Shown here piece by piece: positions 22,590-30,410 of a DNA stretch of 37,516 nucleotides. Source of the stretch: an uncultured Sphingomonadales bacterium (GTDB lineage: Bacteria > Pseudomonadota > Alphaproteobacteria > Sphingomonadales > Sphingomonadaceae). Below the pieces are notes generated by a model. That model had not been told where the DNA came from. It ran no database searches and saw nothing but the letters and a program-made list of their open reading frames with translations. Made by a program: the position numbers and the translations under genes. The DNA is taken from NCBI GenBank assembly GCA_937870585.1, contig CALMZE010000069.1, positions 1 to 37,516 of the forward strand, written 5' to 3'. Position 1 is the first letter of the stretch; every line of letters starts with the position of its first letter.

Positions 22590-23113
22590 TGCGCGGCCCT
22601 GAGCGCGGCCATGATCTCCGGCACGTCTTCTGGGCGAATATCGCCAATATGCTGATAACGGATGATGCCGCGTCCATCGACGACGAACGTCTCTGGCACG
22701 CCGGATGATCCCAGCGCCATTTGCACGGCGGAATTCACGTCAGACCCGATCCGCTGATACGGATTGCCATTGCGCTTGAGGAAGCGGTCCACATCCTGCG
22801 GGCGGTCACGGATGGCGATGGCGTCGATCGGCACGCCTTTCCGCGCCATCTCTGACAGCACGGGCGCTTCGGCGATGCAGGGAATGCACCAACTGGCAAA
22901 GATGTTGAGCAGGCGCGGCTGGCCCTGCTGGAAGCTCGCGCTACCCAGTCCCGGCTGCGGCGCGTGCGCGGGCGGCAGCGAGAATTTGGGAAGCGGCTTG
23001 CCGATCATCTTGGACGTGATGGTGGTGCTCGACGGCTTGCTGAGGCCGACTGCCATCACGGCGAAGAACAGGCCGAACAGCGCCAGCGGAATCCAGAGCC
23101 AAGTGCGTTTCAT
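22586..23113 (-). CDS. ccmG: DsbE/CcmG thioredoxin-like protein
   Basis: A 175-residue membrane-anchored thioredoxin. One N-terminal TM segment (about 5-23) precedes a periplasmic thioredoxin fold with active site WCIPC (Cys76, Cys79) and the cis-Pro region GVPETFVVD. It keeps apocytochromes reduced for haem attachment. The ATG at 23113 overlaps the ccmF stop by 4 bases; an extended frame to 23230 lies inside ccmF. The stop overlaps ccmH by 4 bases. Confidence 0.92.
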   Translation of the reverse strand: MKRTWLWIPLALFGLFFAVMAVGLSKPSSTTITSKMIGKPLPKFSLPPAHAPQPGLGSASFQQGQPRLLNIFASWCIPCIAEAPVLSEMARKGVPIDAIAIRDRPQDVDRFLKRNGNPYQRIGSDVNSAVQMALGSSGVPETFVVDGRGIIRYQHIGDIRPEDVPEIMAALRAAQ

Positions 23114-25026
23114 GCGACCTCTCCCTTCGGCTTCAACTCGCGCCGCAGCCGTCCAATCATCGCCAGAAGACCGCCCAGCGCGATCAGGATGCCGCCAAAC
23201 CAGATCAGCATGACGAACGGTTTCCACCACATGCGGACCTGCCAGCGGCCATCGGGCTGATGCTTGCCGAGCACAAGGTAGAGCTGACCATCCCAGACGG
23301 TGCTGATCGCGGCTTCATTGGTTTCGGTGGGGGGCGAGCTGAAGGAGCGGGCTTGCGTCGATGAACTGATGAGCGTGTTGCCGCGCCGCGCTTCCATCGC
23401 GCCTTCCATGGCCGTCCAGTTGGGGCCAGCGATGGGCTGGACGTCCTTGAGCGTGACCGACCACGGCCCCACGGCGCGCGTTTCACCGACATTGATTGCC
23501 GTCAGCGTTTCCTTGGTGAAGGCGCTCTCGCTCGCCATGCCCGCCATGGAAATGGCGACGCCCAGATGCGAAATCACCATGCCCCAGATGAAGAGCGGCG
23601 TGCGGCGCAGATTGCGCTTCCACAGGGGCGCAAGGCTTGCCGCGCCCACGCCAATGGCGAGCACGATGCCAAGCAGTGGCAGAAGGCCAAGCCCGGGCGC
23701 CGCAATCACAACGGCCAGCAGGCTCGCCGCACCGAGCAAGATTGGCAGCGCCAGCCGCCGCGCCATCGCGCCCCATTCGTCGCGTCGCCAGCGCAGCACC
23801 GGGCCAGCGGCCATCACGGCAACAAGGATGAGCGCGAGCGGCCCGGTCGTCGCGTTGAAATAGGGGGGGCCGACCGAGAGCTTTTCGCCGGTCAGCGATT
23901 CGGCGATCAGCGGATAGAGCGTGCCGACCATCACGATGCCGAGAATGGCAGAGAGCAGCAGATTGTTCGCCACCAGCGCGCCTTCGCGGCTGAGCGGATC
24001 AAAGCGATTGCCTTCGCGCACCGTGCCGATGCGAAGGCCGAACAGTGCGAGCGCGCCGCCAATATAGATAGCGAGCAGTGCGAGGATGAATGCGCCGCGC
24101 TTGGGATCGACCGCAAAGGCGTGGACGCTCGTCAGAATGCCCGAACGGACAAGGAATGTGCCGACCATCGACATGGAGAAGGCGACCACGGCGAGCATCA
24201 CCGTCCAAGCGCGCAATCCGTCTCGCGTGGCAAGCACGGTGACCGAATGGAGCAGGGCGGTCGTCGCCAGCCACGGCATCAGCGAGGCATTCTCAACCGG
24301 ATCCCAGAACCACCAGCCGCCCCAGCCGAGCTCATAATAAGCCCAGTAGGAACCCGCGACGATCCCGAGCGTCAGGAATATCCATGCGATCAGCACCCAG
24401 GGCCGCATCGCGCGGGCGAAGGCGGGGCCAACCTCGCGCGTGATGAGTGCGCCGACCGCAAAGCTGAACGCCACCGACATGCCGACATAGCCGAAATAGA
24501 GCGTCGGCGGATGGAAGGCGAGGCCGGGATCTTGCAACAACGGGTTAAGCCCTTGGCCGGTTTCAGCCGCAGGATCCAGTCGCTCGAACGGGTTGGAGGC
24601 AAAGAGCAGGAAGGCGTAAAAGCCAATCGAAATCGCGGCTTGCGCGGCGAGCGTTGCCGTCAGGCTGGCAACTTTCAGCCGCTTCTCAAACAGCGCCACC
24701 GCGCCGCCCGCCACGCCGAGCACGGTGACCCAGAGCAGCATCGAGCCTTCATGGTTGCCCCATGCGCCTGCGAATTTGTAGAGCAGGGGCTTGTCCGGAT
24801 GGCTGTTCGCCGCGACGAGCTTGACCGACAGGTCGGTCTCCAGAAACACCCAGATCAGGCAGAGGAAGGAGAGCGCGACGGCGACCCCTTGCAGCACCGC
24901 GACCGGCTTGATGCTGGCATGGCCGCCTGCATCGGGATTGCGGATGCTGATGGCACCCAGCCCCAGTTGCAGCGTGGCCAGCGCGGCGGCGATCAGCAGC
25001 AGGATCAGGCCGAGTTCGGCGGTCAT
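23110..25026 (-). CDS. ccmF: Cytochrome c haem lyase subunit CcmF
   Basis: A 638-residue polytopic protein of usual CcmF length with about 15 TM segments. The haem-binding tryptophan-rich signature GWGGWWFWDPVEN lies at 234-246, with conserved His residues in nearby periplasmic loops (NHEGSMLLWV at 91-100, FHPPTLYFGY at 171-180). It joins haem from holo-CcmE to the apocytochrome. SD GGGAG sits 7 nt before the ATG. Between this gene and ccmE lie 196 bp filled by two repeat elements, the only break in an otherwise overlapping gene run. Confidence 0.95.
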   Translation of the reverse strand: MTAELGLILLLIAAALATLQLGLGAISIRNPDAGGHASIKPVAVLQGVAVALSFLCLIWVFLETDLSVKLVAANSHPDKPLLYKFAGAWGNHEGSMLLWVTVLGVAGGAVALFEKRLKVASLTATLAAQAAISIGFYAFLLFASNPFERLDPAAETGQGLNPLLQDPGLAFHPPTLYFGYVGMSVAFSFAVGALITREVGPAFARAMRPWVLIAWIFLTLGIVAGSYWAYYELGWGGWWFWDPVENASLMPWLATTALLHSVTVLATRDGLRAWTVMLAVVAFSMSMVGTFLVRSGILTSVHAFAVDPKRGAFILALLAIYIGGALALFGLRIGTVREGNRFDPLSREGALVANNLLLSAILGIVMVGTLYPLIAESLTGEKLSVGPPYFNATTGPLALILVAVMAAGPVLRWRRDEWGAMARRLALPILLGAASLLAVVIAAPGLGLLPLLGIVLAIGVGAASLAPLWKRNLRRTPLFIWGMVISHLGVAISMAGMASESAFTKETLTAINVGETRAVGPWSVTLKDVQPIAGPNWTAMEGAMEARRGNTLISSSTQARSFSSPPTETNEAAISTVWDGQLYLVLGKHQPDGRWQVRMWWKPFVMLIWFGGILIALGGLLAMIGRLRRELKPKGEVA

Positions 25027-25047
25027 ACGCTTACTCCCGCACGCATT

Positions 25048-25133
25048 GTGCTCCGGCCTTGTGCCGGAGCCCTGCGCGGGTTTGGCAAGCGTGTGTGCGA
25101 ACTGCCACAGGGCTCCGGCCTTCGCCGGAGCAC
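25048..25133. repeat. Family B palindromic repeat copy 2, inside the ccm operon
   Basis: Inverted arms GTGCTCCGGC..GCCGGAGCCC (25048-25072) and GGCTCCGGCC..GCCGGAGCAC (25111-25133). The spacer has TTTGGCAAGC and GCCACAG, matching copy 1 at 18077. It lies in the ccmE-ccmF gap, so a strong stem would interrupt the operon transcript. Confidence 0.8.
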
Positions 25134-25179
25134 AATTTGTGTTGACCCCGCGCTGCGTAAGTCGTGTACGACCCGAAAG

Positions 25180-25210
25180 AACGGTGCTTCAACAGGCTCA
25201 GCACGGCGGA
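25180..25210. repeat. Family A solitary right arm
   Basis: Positions 25180-25210 match the right arm of copy 3 (AACGGTGCTTCAACAGGCTC, then AGCACGGCGG) with one change in the CTTCGACA core (to CTTCAACA). No left arm is nearby. It is a decayed or half copy next to the family B element. Confidence 0.7.
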
Positions 25211-25222
25211 GCGTGTGTGTCA

Positions 25223-25654
25223 TTATTCCACCTTCCCCGTCTTGTGCATCTTGCCATCCATTTCCGGCGGCATATAGCGTTCGTCATGTTTGGCGAGGAT
25301 GTTATCCGCCACGAACACGCCGTCCGTGCGGAGCTTGCCTTCGGCGACCACGCCCGAATTTTCTTTGAACAGATCGGGCGCGATGCCGGTGAAGGTGACG
25401 GGCGTTTGCGCCTTGCCGTCTGTGACGGTGAAGGTGATCGTCACGCCGTCTGCCGCGCGTTTGATCGATTTGTCCGCCACCATGCCGCCCAGCCGCAGCG
25501 CCTGATCAGGGCCGGGGCGGGCCGCCGCGAGATCGGCGGGCGAATAGAAATAGGCCGCTTCATCCTTCATGGCAGACATGGCGAGCAAGACCGCGCCGAT
25601 CATCGCCGCAGTTGCCAACAGGATCAGCGTCAGCCGCTGGTTCTTCGCCTTCAT
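25223..25654 (-). CDS. ccmE: Haem chaperone CcmE
   Basis: A 143-residue protein with one N-terminal TM segment (about 8-27) and a periplasmic OB-fold. The covalent haem-binding His123 is in the AKHDERYMPPE signature with Tyr127 as the axial ligand position. It carries haem from CcmC to CcmF. The ATG at 25654 shares one base with the ccmD stop (TGATG), which supports coupling; a longer frame to 25840 runs through ccmD. It ends 196 bp before ccmF. Confidence 0.94.
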   Translation of the reverse strand: MKAKNQRLTLILLATAAMIGAVLLAMSAMKDEAAYFYSPADLAAARPGPDQALRLGGMVADKSIKRAADGVTITFTVTDGKAQTPVTFTGIAPDLFKENSGVVAEGKLRTDGVFVADNILAKHDERYMPPEMDGKMHKTGKVE

Positions 25655-25785
25655 CAGTCTCTCCGGCTCAGCGCGTCCGCCGCGCGTTCGGCTTTTCTCA
25701 TCGCGGCAAAGCTTATCGCCACCAGTGCGCCCAGCGCAGGCACGGACAGGGCATAGGCCAGCAGCACATAACTCATCTGCGTCAT
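25654..25785 (-). CDS. ccmD: Haem exporter accessory peptide CcmD
   Basis: A 43-residue protein read on the minus strand: MTQMSYVLLAYALSVPALGA, then a hydrophobic LVAISFAAM end of the TM helix and a basic tail (MRKAERAADALSRRD). One TM segment with a positively charged C-terminus is the CcmD pattern. CcmD helps release haem-loaded CcmE from CcmC. It starts in a 4-base overlap with the ccmC stop and its own stop overlaps the ccmE ATG by one base, which makes it a secure call despite its size. Confidence 0.9.
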   Translation of the reverse strand: MTQMSYVLLAYALSVPALGALVAISFAAMRKAERAADALSRRD

Positions 25786-26504
25786 TGTGCTGCCATCCGG
25801 CGCAACCGCGCCTCAACCTTGGTGCGCGCCAGTTCAGCACGCATCCGCATCAGCACGATTGCGCCAAAAAGCAGGCTCGCCCCCAGCGCCGCGCCGAGCA
25901 GCGGCCACAGCATGGACGCGTCGATCTTGGAGCCGCCCATCAGGCTGATGCTCTGCCCCTGATGCAGCGTGTTCCACCATGTCACCGAAAAATGGATGAT
26001 CGGCAGATTGACCGCGCCAACCAGACCAAAGAGCGCGCTCATCCGCCCGTCTGCGCCGTCGCCATCATGCTCAGCGGCGGACAGGGCGATATAGCCGAGA
26101 TAGAGGAAGAACAAGACAAGCATGGAGGTCAGCCGCCCATCCCATTCCCACCATGTGCCCCAGGCCGGGCGGCCCCAGATCGAACCCGTGGCGAGGCACA
26201 AGGCAGCAAATACGGCCCCCGGCACCGCACAGGCGCGCGCGGCAACGCCAGCGAGCGGATGCTTCCAGATCAATTGCATGGCGCTGGCCACGGCAATGCC
26301 GCTCCAGCCTGCCATGCCCAGCCATGCGGCAGGCACATGGATATACATGATGCGGACGGTATCGCCCTGAAGATAATCCTCCGGACCCAGCACGGCACCC
26401 CATATGATACAGGCCACCAGCATGACGCCGCCGATCCAGCCAAACCACAGGGTCAAGGGGCGAGCGAGGGTCAAGAAACGCGCGGGATTCGCAAAAGCGT
26501 GCAT
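25782..26504 (-). CDS. ccmC: Haem handling membrane protein CcmC
   Basis: A 240-residue protein with six TM segments. The Trp-rich haem signature WGTWWEWD is at 115-122, with conserved His in IHVPAAW (His56) and in the second loop (TLHQG). CcmC loads haem onto CcmE. The ATG at 26504 is preferred over an upstream ATG at 26540, which would add a basic, poorly conserved leader. No ccmA or ccmB is found next to it. An amidase lies 81 bp upstream on the same strand. Confidence 0.94.
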   Translation of the reverse strand: MHAFANPARFLTLARPLTLWFGWIGGVMLVACIIWGAVLGPEDYLQGDTVRIMYIHVPAAWLGMAGWSGIAVASAMQLIWKHPLAGVAARACAVPGAVFAALCLATGSIWGRPAWGTWWEWDGRLTSMLVLFFLYLGYIALSAAEHDGDGADGRMSALFGLVGAVNLPIIHFSVTWWNTLHQGQSISLMGGSKIDASMLWPLLGAALGASLLFGAIVLMRMRAELARTKVEARLRRMAAQ

Positions 26505-26585
26505 GGCGGGGAGCCCTAGCCGATGGCGGCGCAGGCGCAAAGGGGGAATGCGGCGAGTTGCGCCGCGCTCTGCTTTATCCCGGCT

Positions 26586-27923
26586 CTATCCAGCCGCTAG
26601 CGCGTTCAGCATTCCGGCTACTGCAATCGCACTCTGATCGTCCCAATGGCGCGCAATCACCTGAATGCCGATGGGCATCCCGTCGTGACTCCCCACAGGC
26701 ACGGAGACTGAGGGCATCCCGCCATAGGTGGCCATGCCGATCCACGCGATCTGCGTGACGAAAGGCGCTTCCTTGCCATCGATGATCAGGCTGCGCTTGT
26801 GCCAGTCGGGCTCGTCGGTGTGGGCGAACGCTGTCGTTCCGAAGACCGGGGCGAGGATGATGTCCACCTCATCGAACGCGCGCTGCCACTGGCGCGCGGT
26901 GTCCGCCTGTTTGTCGAGCAGGCTGAACCAGTCGCGCACGCCGATTTCCGGGTGCGCGGGATCGGGCGGACCTCGCGTAGACATGGCGATGCTCAGCAGC
27001 TTCACATAGTCGCGGTGGATCGGCTCGCGGTCGGGCAGAGCCGGAAGTGTGGTGGAGAGGATCGCGCCTGCATTGGCTGCCTTGTCTGCCACCGCGCGCA
27101 GCGCGGCCCGGATCGCACTGTCTGCCTGAGTGGCGGGATGCTCTTCCATCACCAGCATCCGCACGCCCTTCAGGCTGGTTTGCCGCGCGCGGGGCAGGGG
27201 GATGAGCGCGGTGAGATCAAGCGCGAGCGCCAGATCATCGGTGCTGCGCGCCATCGGGCCAGTCATGGAGAGCACGCTGGGCGCGCCCTTGGCTCCAGGG
27301 AAATAATGGCCATCAAAGGGAATCGCGCCAAAGGTCGGCTTGATGCCCGTCACCCCGCAGAAATGGCAGGGCGTTCGGATCGAGCCGCCAATATCCGATC
27401 CAAATTCCAGCGGCACCATGCCCGATGCGAGCGCCGCAGCCCCTCCGCCTGATGAGCCGCCGGGCACAAGTGCGGGATTGTGCGGGTTGTTGGTGCGGCC
27501 ATAAATGGGATTGACCGATTGCAGGTCCGCCAGCGCGACGGGGACATTGGTCTTGCCCAGAATGACGGCACCTGCCGCCTTCAATTGTTTGACGGCATGG
27601 GCGTCTTCATTCGCTGTGAAGTCGCGGAGATGATTGAAGCCCCAAGTCGTCTTCAGGTCTGCAATGTCATAGCTCTCCTTCACCGTCATTGGCACGCCGT
27701 TGAGCGGTCCGCCCTGATCGGCAGCGCGGGCAGCATCACGCGCCTTGGCCTGATCCCGCGCGCGATCAAAATCGCGGACGACCACTGCGTTGATCGGCCC
27801 GTCCTTCGCCTCGATCCGGGCAATGGCCGCGTCGCAGGCTTCGAGCGCGGACAGCTCTCCCGCTGCAATCTGTGCGGCAAGTTCAAGCGCCGTGGGTTCT
27901 TTGTGCAAAGGGGTAACGAGCAT
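26586..27923 (-). CDS. Amidase signature family hydrolase
   Basis: A 445-residue enzyme with the amidase-signature triad: Lys82 (MTVKESYDI), cis-Ser157 (PGGSSGGGAAALASG) and the nucleophile Ser181 (GSDIGGSIRTP). The Lys, cis-Ser and Ser spacing (75 and 24) fits the family. It hydrolyses amide bonds; the substrate is unknown. It is not GatA by context, since gatB/C are absent. GGAG lies 6 nt before the ATG at 27923, favouring it over longer frames that run through the palindromic repeats. The gene might share a transcript with ccm. Confidence 0.9.
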   Translation of the reverse strand: MLVTPLHKEPTALELAAQIAAGELSALEACDAAIARIEAKDGPINAVVVRDFDRARDQAKARDAARAADQGGPLNGVPMTVKESYDIADLKTTWGFNHLRDFTANEDAHAVKQLKAAGAVILGKTNVPVALADLQSVNPIYGRTNNPHNPALVPGGSSGGGAAALASGMVPLEFGSDIGGSIRTPCHFCGVTGIKPTFGAIPFDGHYFPGAKGAPSVLSMTGPMARSTDDLALALDLTALIPLPRARQTSLKGVRMLVMEEHPATQADSAIRAALRAVADKAANAGAILSTTLPALPDREPIHRDYVKLLSIAMSTRGPPDPAHPEIGVRDWFSLLDKQADTARQWQRAFDEVDIILAPVFGTTAFAHTDEPDWHKRSLIIDGKEAPFVTQIAWIGMATYGGMPSVSVPVGSHDGMPIGIQVIARHWDDQSAIAVAGMLNALAAG

Positions 27924-28010
27924 AGGCCTCTCCATAGTTGAGTGGGAGACTGCCGTGCGGGCAGAGAAAGGTAAAGGGGGGAGAAGCCACAGGAAGGTCG
28001 CCAATGTTAT

Positions 28011-28134
28011 CCTCCCCATTGTCTTGCAATGGGGAGGTGGCATCGCGCAGCGATGACGGAGGGGCAGGCTTACATCTCCTCTCGCCCCTCCACCGCTTCG
28101 CGGTCCCCCTCCCCATCGCAAGGCGATAGGGAGG
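28011..28134. repeat. Family D palindromic mosaic (CCTCCCCATT type)
   Basis: Successive hairpins: CCTCCCCATT..AATGGGGAGG (28011-28037), CATCGC/GCGATG (28040-28055), ACCGC/GCGGT (28092-28104) and CCTCCCCATCGC..GCGATAGGGAGG (28108-28134). The outer blocks are inverted relative to one another. The copy sits between the amidase start and the rplJ promoter, in a 490-bp gap that otherwise holds only the promoter and L10 leader. Confidence 0.75.
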
Positions 28135-28183
28135 AAAAGCGAGGACGCGCTGTCATCGTAAACCGGGCTGCGTGGGCCGCGCC

Positions 28184-28211
28184 TTGACCTTTACGGCAAA
28201 CCGGCTATAGG
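28184..28211 (+). promoter_or_regulatory. Promoter of rplJ-rplL
   Basis: TTGACC (28184-28189) and TATAGG (28206-28211) with 16 bp spacing. It lies just upstream of the L10 leader, giving an about 195-nt 5' UTR. Confidence 0.6.
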
Positions 28212-28217
28212 CCGCCG

Positions 28218-28393
28218 CGTCCGCTGGAAGGTTTATCCCTCCGGCGTGCCGTCCGAGACAGTTGGTGAGGTCAATTTGGACCTCTTAATTTCCAGCCGAG
28301 ACGGGGATACGGATTTCAAACGGCATCGGCCTTTCATGTGCCGCAGCCGCCATTCCCCTCGGATGTTTCAGAGCCACGGATGGGCCGTGGCTC
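28218..28393 (+). promoter_or_regulatory. Ribosomal protein L10 leader (autoregulatory RNA)
   Basis: The leader carries the conserved L10 core: a closing stem GCTGGAA (28223-28229) with TTCCAGC (28290-28296), the conserved GTCCGAGACAGTTGGTGAGG (28251-28270), an internal hairpin GAGGTC/GACCTC (28267-28284), and TTAATTTCCAGCCGAGACGG (28285-28304), which resembles the kink-turn arm bound by L10(L12)4. A further strong hairpin GAGCCACGG/CCGTGGCTC (28371-28393) lies just before the ribosome site. L10 with L7/L12 binding would lower translation of rplJ-rplL. Confidence 0.8.
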
Positions 28394-28413
28394 GTTGCGT
28401 TAAGGAGAATGGC

Positions 28414-28929
28414 ATGGATCGTGCTCAAAAACCGTTGGTGGTTGCCGAGCTGAGCCGCACCTTTGAGGAAGCTGGCGTCGTTGTCGTCACCCGCAACCTC
28501 GGCCTCACCGTCGCTCAGTCGATGGCCCTGAGGAACAAGATGCGCGAAGCAGGGGCCTCTTACAAGGTCACGAAGAACAGCCTCACCAAGATCGCAGCCA
28601 AGGGCACCGCGTATGAAGGCATCAGCGACATGCTGACCGGCCCGATTGCGCTTGCTACCTCTATCGATCCGGTTGCCGCCGCCAAGGTGATTGCCGAATT
28701 CGCTAAGACGAACGACAAGCTCGAAATCGTCGGCGGCTCGATGGGCAGCAACGTCCTGGATGTGACCGGAGTGCAGGCTCTCGCCACGCTGCCGTCGCTC
28801 GATGAACTGCGCGCGAAGATTGTCGGTCTGGTTCAGGCCCCGGCAACCAAGATCGTCCAGATCGTTCAGGCTCCGGCTGGCCAGATCGCCCGCGTTCTTT
28901 CGGCACATGCCGAAAAGGCAGCGGCCTGA
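28414..28929 (+). CDS. rplJ: 50S ribosomal protein L10
   Basis: A 171-residue protein of normal L10 length. It has the N-terminal rRNA-binding part ([33 protein letters not shown]) and the C-terminal helix that carries L7/L12 dimers ([12 protein letters not shown]). It forms the stalk base of the 50S subunit. The strong SD TAAGGAG (28401-28407) sits 6 nt before the ATG at 28414; an apparent extension to 28246 is the L10 leader. rplL follows after 54 bp. Confidence 0.97.
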   Translation: MDRAQKPLVVAELSRTFEEAGVVVVTRNLGLTVAQSMALRNKMREAGASYKVTKNSLTKIAAKGTAYEGISDMLTGPIALATSIDPVAAAKVIAEFAKTNDKLEIVGGSMGSNVLDVTGVQALATLPSLDELRAKIVGLVQAPATKIVQIVQAPAGQIARVLSAHAEKAAA

Positions 28930-28983
28930 GGCTTTTCGTTTTGAACATGTTTCGGGGCGAATGGCCCCAATTGGAGACTTATC

Positions 28984-29358
28984 ATGGCTGATTTGAACAA
29001 GATTGTTGAAGACCTGTCCGCTCTCACCGTTCTGGAAGCGGCTGAACTGTCGAAGCTGCTCGAAGAAAAGTGGGGCGTTTCGGCTGCTGCTGCTGTCGCG
29101 GTTGCCGCGCCGGCTGCTGGTGGCGCCGCTCCGGCTGCTGAAGAGCAGACCGAATTCGACGTGATCCTGACCGGCGACGGCGGCAACAAGATCGCCGTCA
29201 TCAAGGAAGTCCGCGCCATCACCGGCCTGGGCCTGACCGAAGCCAAGGCCGCTGTGGAAGCTGCGCCGAAGGCGATCAAGGAAGGCGTGTCCAAGGCAGA
29301 GGCCGAAAAGGTCCGCGATCAGCTGATCGCTGCCGGTGCGACCGTCGAACTCAAGTAA
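28984..29358 (+). CDS. rplL: 50S ribosomal protein L7/L12
   Basis: A 124-residue stalk protein. Residues 1-33 form the dimerisation domain ([19 protein letters not shown]), 34-53 the Ala-rich hinge, and 55-124 the factor-binding C-terminal domain ([32 protein letters not shown]). It recruits translation factors. SD GGAG lies 7 nt before the ATG. A rho-independent terminator follows 25 bp after the stop. Confidence 0.98.
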   Translation: MADLNKIVEDLSALTVLEAAELSKLLEEKWGVSAAAAVAVAAPAAGGAAPAAEEQTEFDVILTGDGGNKIAVIKEVRAITGLGLTEAKAAVEAAPKAIKEGVSKAEAEKVRDQLIAAGATVELK

Positions 29359-29383
29359 GTTCGCGCATTTGCGCAACAGGGGG

Positions 29384-29413
29384 AAGGGCGGTCCGCTTGG
29401 GCCGCCCTTTTCT
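29384..29413 (+). terminator. Rho-independent terminator of rplJ-rplL
   Basis: Perfect 8-bp arms AAGGGCGG (29384-29391) and CCGCCCTT (29402-29409) with a 10-nt loop, followed by TTCTT. It ends at the stop of the convergent parE. Confidence 0.85.
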
Positions 29414-29706
29414 TATGCGCCAAAGTGCGACGCCCAATCGCGTGAGCCATGGACGATGCGGAGGATGTAGACCTCCTGCTCGCCTACGCTATAGAAAATG
29501 AGATAGTCGGCATGCGTGAGTTTGCGGATGGCCTCCCCATTTACATACGTCGCAACAGGGAAACGACGGGGATGCTGAGCCAGTGAATGGCTTCGCTCAA
29601 CCAGTTCATCAATGAACGTCTCTGCACGGGCAGGATTATCTGCCGCGATCCAATCGCCGATGCCGGTGACATCGACTTTTGCTTGATCCGTGAGTCGGAC
29701 GATCAC
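29413..29706 (-). CDS. parE: ParE/RelE superfamily toxin
   Basis: A 97-residue toxin. The pattern MIVRLTDQAKVDVTGIGDWI, then ERSHSLAQHPRRFP and the C-terminal strand EQEVYILRIVHGSRDW matches ParE. ParE toxins inhibit DNA gyrase; RelE cuts mRNA at the ribosome. The ParD-type partner and this C-terminus favour ParE. It overlaps its antitoxin by ATGA. It shares its 3' end with the rplJ-rplL terminator region. Confidence 0.87.
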   Translation of the reverse strand: MIVRLTDQAKVDVTGIGDWIAADNPARAETFIDELVERSHSLAQHPRRFPVATYVNGEAIRKLTHADYLIFYSVGEQEVYILRIVHGSRDWASHFGA

Positions 29707-29978
29707 GCAGCGCGCTTCCCATATTTTGCCTCTGCCATGGCGCGATATTTGGCCTTCAAATCCCGAAATATGTCTTCTGCGGGCATCGTCCGACCCGCTG
29801 CGACATCATCAAGTCCCTTGCCGATTTCCGCCTCTGCCATGGCCCACAGCGCCTCGCGTTCCTGCACCAGCCGCACCCCCTCGCGCAGGACTTCCGAACG
29901 CGAGCCATAGCGACCGGATTTCACGGCTTTGGTGATGAAATCCTCCAGAACCTCGCCCAGATTGACGCTGCTTGCCAT
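29703..29978 (-). CDS. parD: ParD-family antitoxin (ribbon-helix-helix)
   Basis: A 91-residue antitoxin with an N-terminal ribbon-helix-helix (VNLGEVLEDFITKAVKSGRY, GSRSEVLREGVRLVQ), and a charged C-terminal tail that should wrap the toxin. It neutralises ParE and represses the operon. AAAGGAGA lies 8 nt before the ATG. A dyad at 29997-30013 is positioned as its operator. Confidence 0.9.
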   Translation of the reverse strand: MASSVNLGEVLEDFITKAVKSGRYGSRSEVLREGVRLVQEREALWAMAEAEIGKGLDDVAAGRTMPAEDIFRDLKAKYRAMAEAKYGKRAA

Positions 29979-29996
29979 GGCCTGTCTCCTTTAATG

Positions 29997-30013
29997 GTAA
30001 TAACTATTATCAC
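29997..30013. promoter_or_regulatory. A/T-rich dyad, candidate ParD operator
   Basis: The 17-bp imperfect palindrome GTAATAACTATTATCAC lies 19 bp upstream of parD. It is the only A/T-rich stretch near and sits where the promoter should be, so it is a likely ribbon-helix-helix binding site. Confidence 0.6.
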
Positions 30014-30071
30014 AACATAAGCGCGCCGTGCAAATCTGTGGATAGCCTGACCAAGGCCCTTCCCCCTGCGC

Positions 30072-30103
30072 CTTGGGACGACTAGGGCAGCGCCTTTCCC
30101 AAG
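30072..30103 (+). other. Hairpin in the gapR 5' leader
   Basis: CTTGGGA (30072-30078) and TCCCAAG (30097-30103) can pair across an 18-nt loop, 2 nt upstream of the gapR ribosome site GGAG (30106-30109). It could restrain translation; no other evidence supports this. Confidence 0.35.
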
Positions 30104-30115
30104 CTGGAGTGAATC

Positions 30116-30352
30116 ATGAGTGAATCCGTTGCCGCCGACGAACTGCGCCTGTTGATCGAGCGCGTCGAGCGCCTTGAAGAGGAAAAGAAGGGCATTTCCG
30201 ACGACATCCGTGATGTGTACGGAGAGGCCAAGGCGCGCGGCTATGATGCCAAGATCATGCGCCAGATCGTCCGTCTGCGCAAAATGGAAGCGCATGACCG
30301 GCAGGAAATGGACGCGATTCTGGAAACCTATCGCGCGGCGCTCAACGTCTGA
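30116..30352 (+). CDS. gapR: GapR-family nucleoid-associated protein (DUF2312)
   Basis: A 78-residue protein, almost all coiled coil (LRLLIERVERLEEEKKGISD) followed by the conserved basic part (DVYGEAKARGYDAKIMRQIV, RLRKME). This is the GapR pattern. Characterised GapR from Caulobacter binds overtwisted DNA ahead of polymerases and helps replication; the same role is likely here. It is typical of Alphaproteobacteria. GGAG lies 6 nt before the ATG. It has its own gap upstream, 137 bp divergent from parD. Confidence 0.93.
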   Translation: MSESVAADELRLLIERVERLEEEKKGISDDIRDVYGEAKARGYDAKIMRQIVRLRKMEAHDRQEMDAILETYRAALNV

Positions 30353-30410
30353 CCCTTGCGGCGGGGCCTATGCGCCCCATATTCGGGGAGACCATTAAAG
30401 GAGTCTTCCC

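Noticed and set aside
23566-25368. A 600-codon plus-strand frame opposite ccmF
   Set aside because: It mirrors ccmF, a clear haem lyase subunit. The predicted product is Arg/His/Glu/Gln-rich with no family pattern.
27924-28121. N-terminal extension of the amidase through the palindromic repeats
   Set aside because: The added sequence is repeat-derived and the ribosome site supports 27923.
28246-28413. N-terminal extension of rplJ to 28246
   Set aside because: This is the L10 leader RNA; the standard L10 start has a strong ribosome site at 28401-28407.
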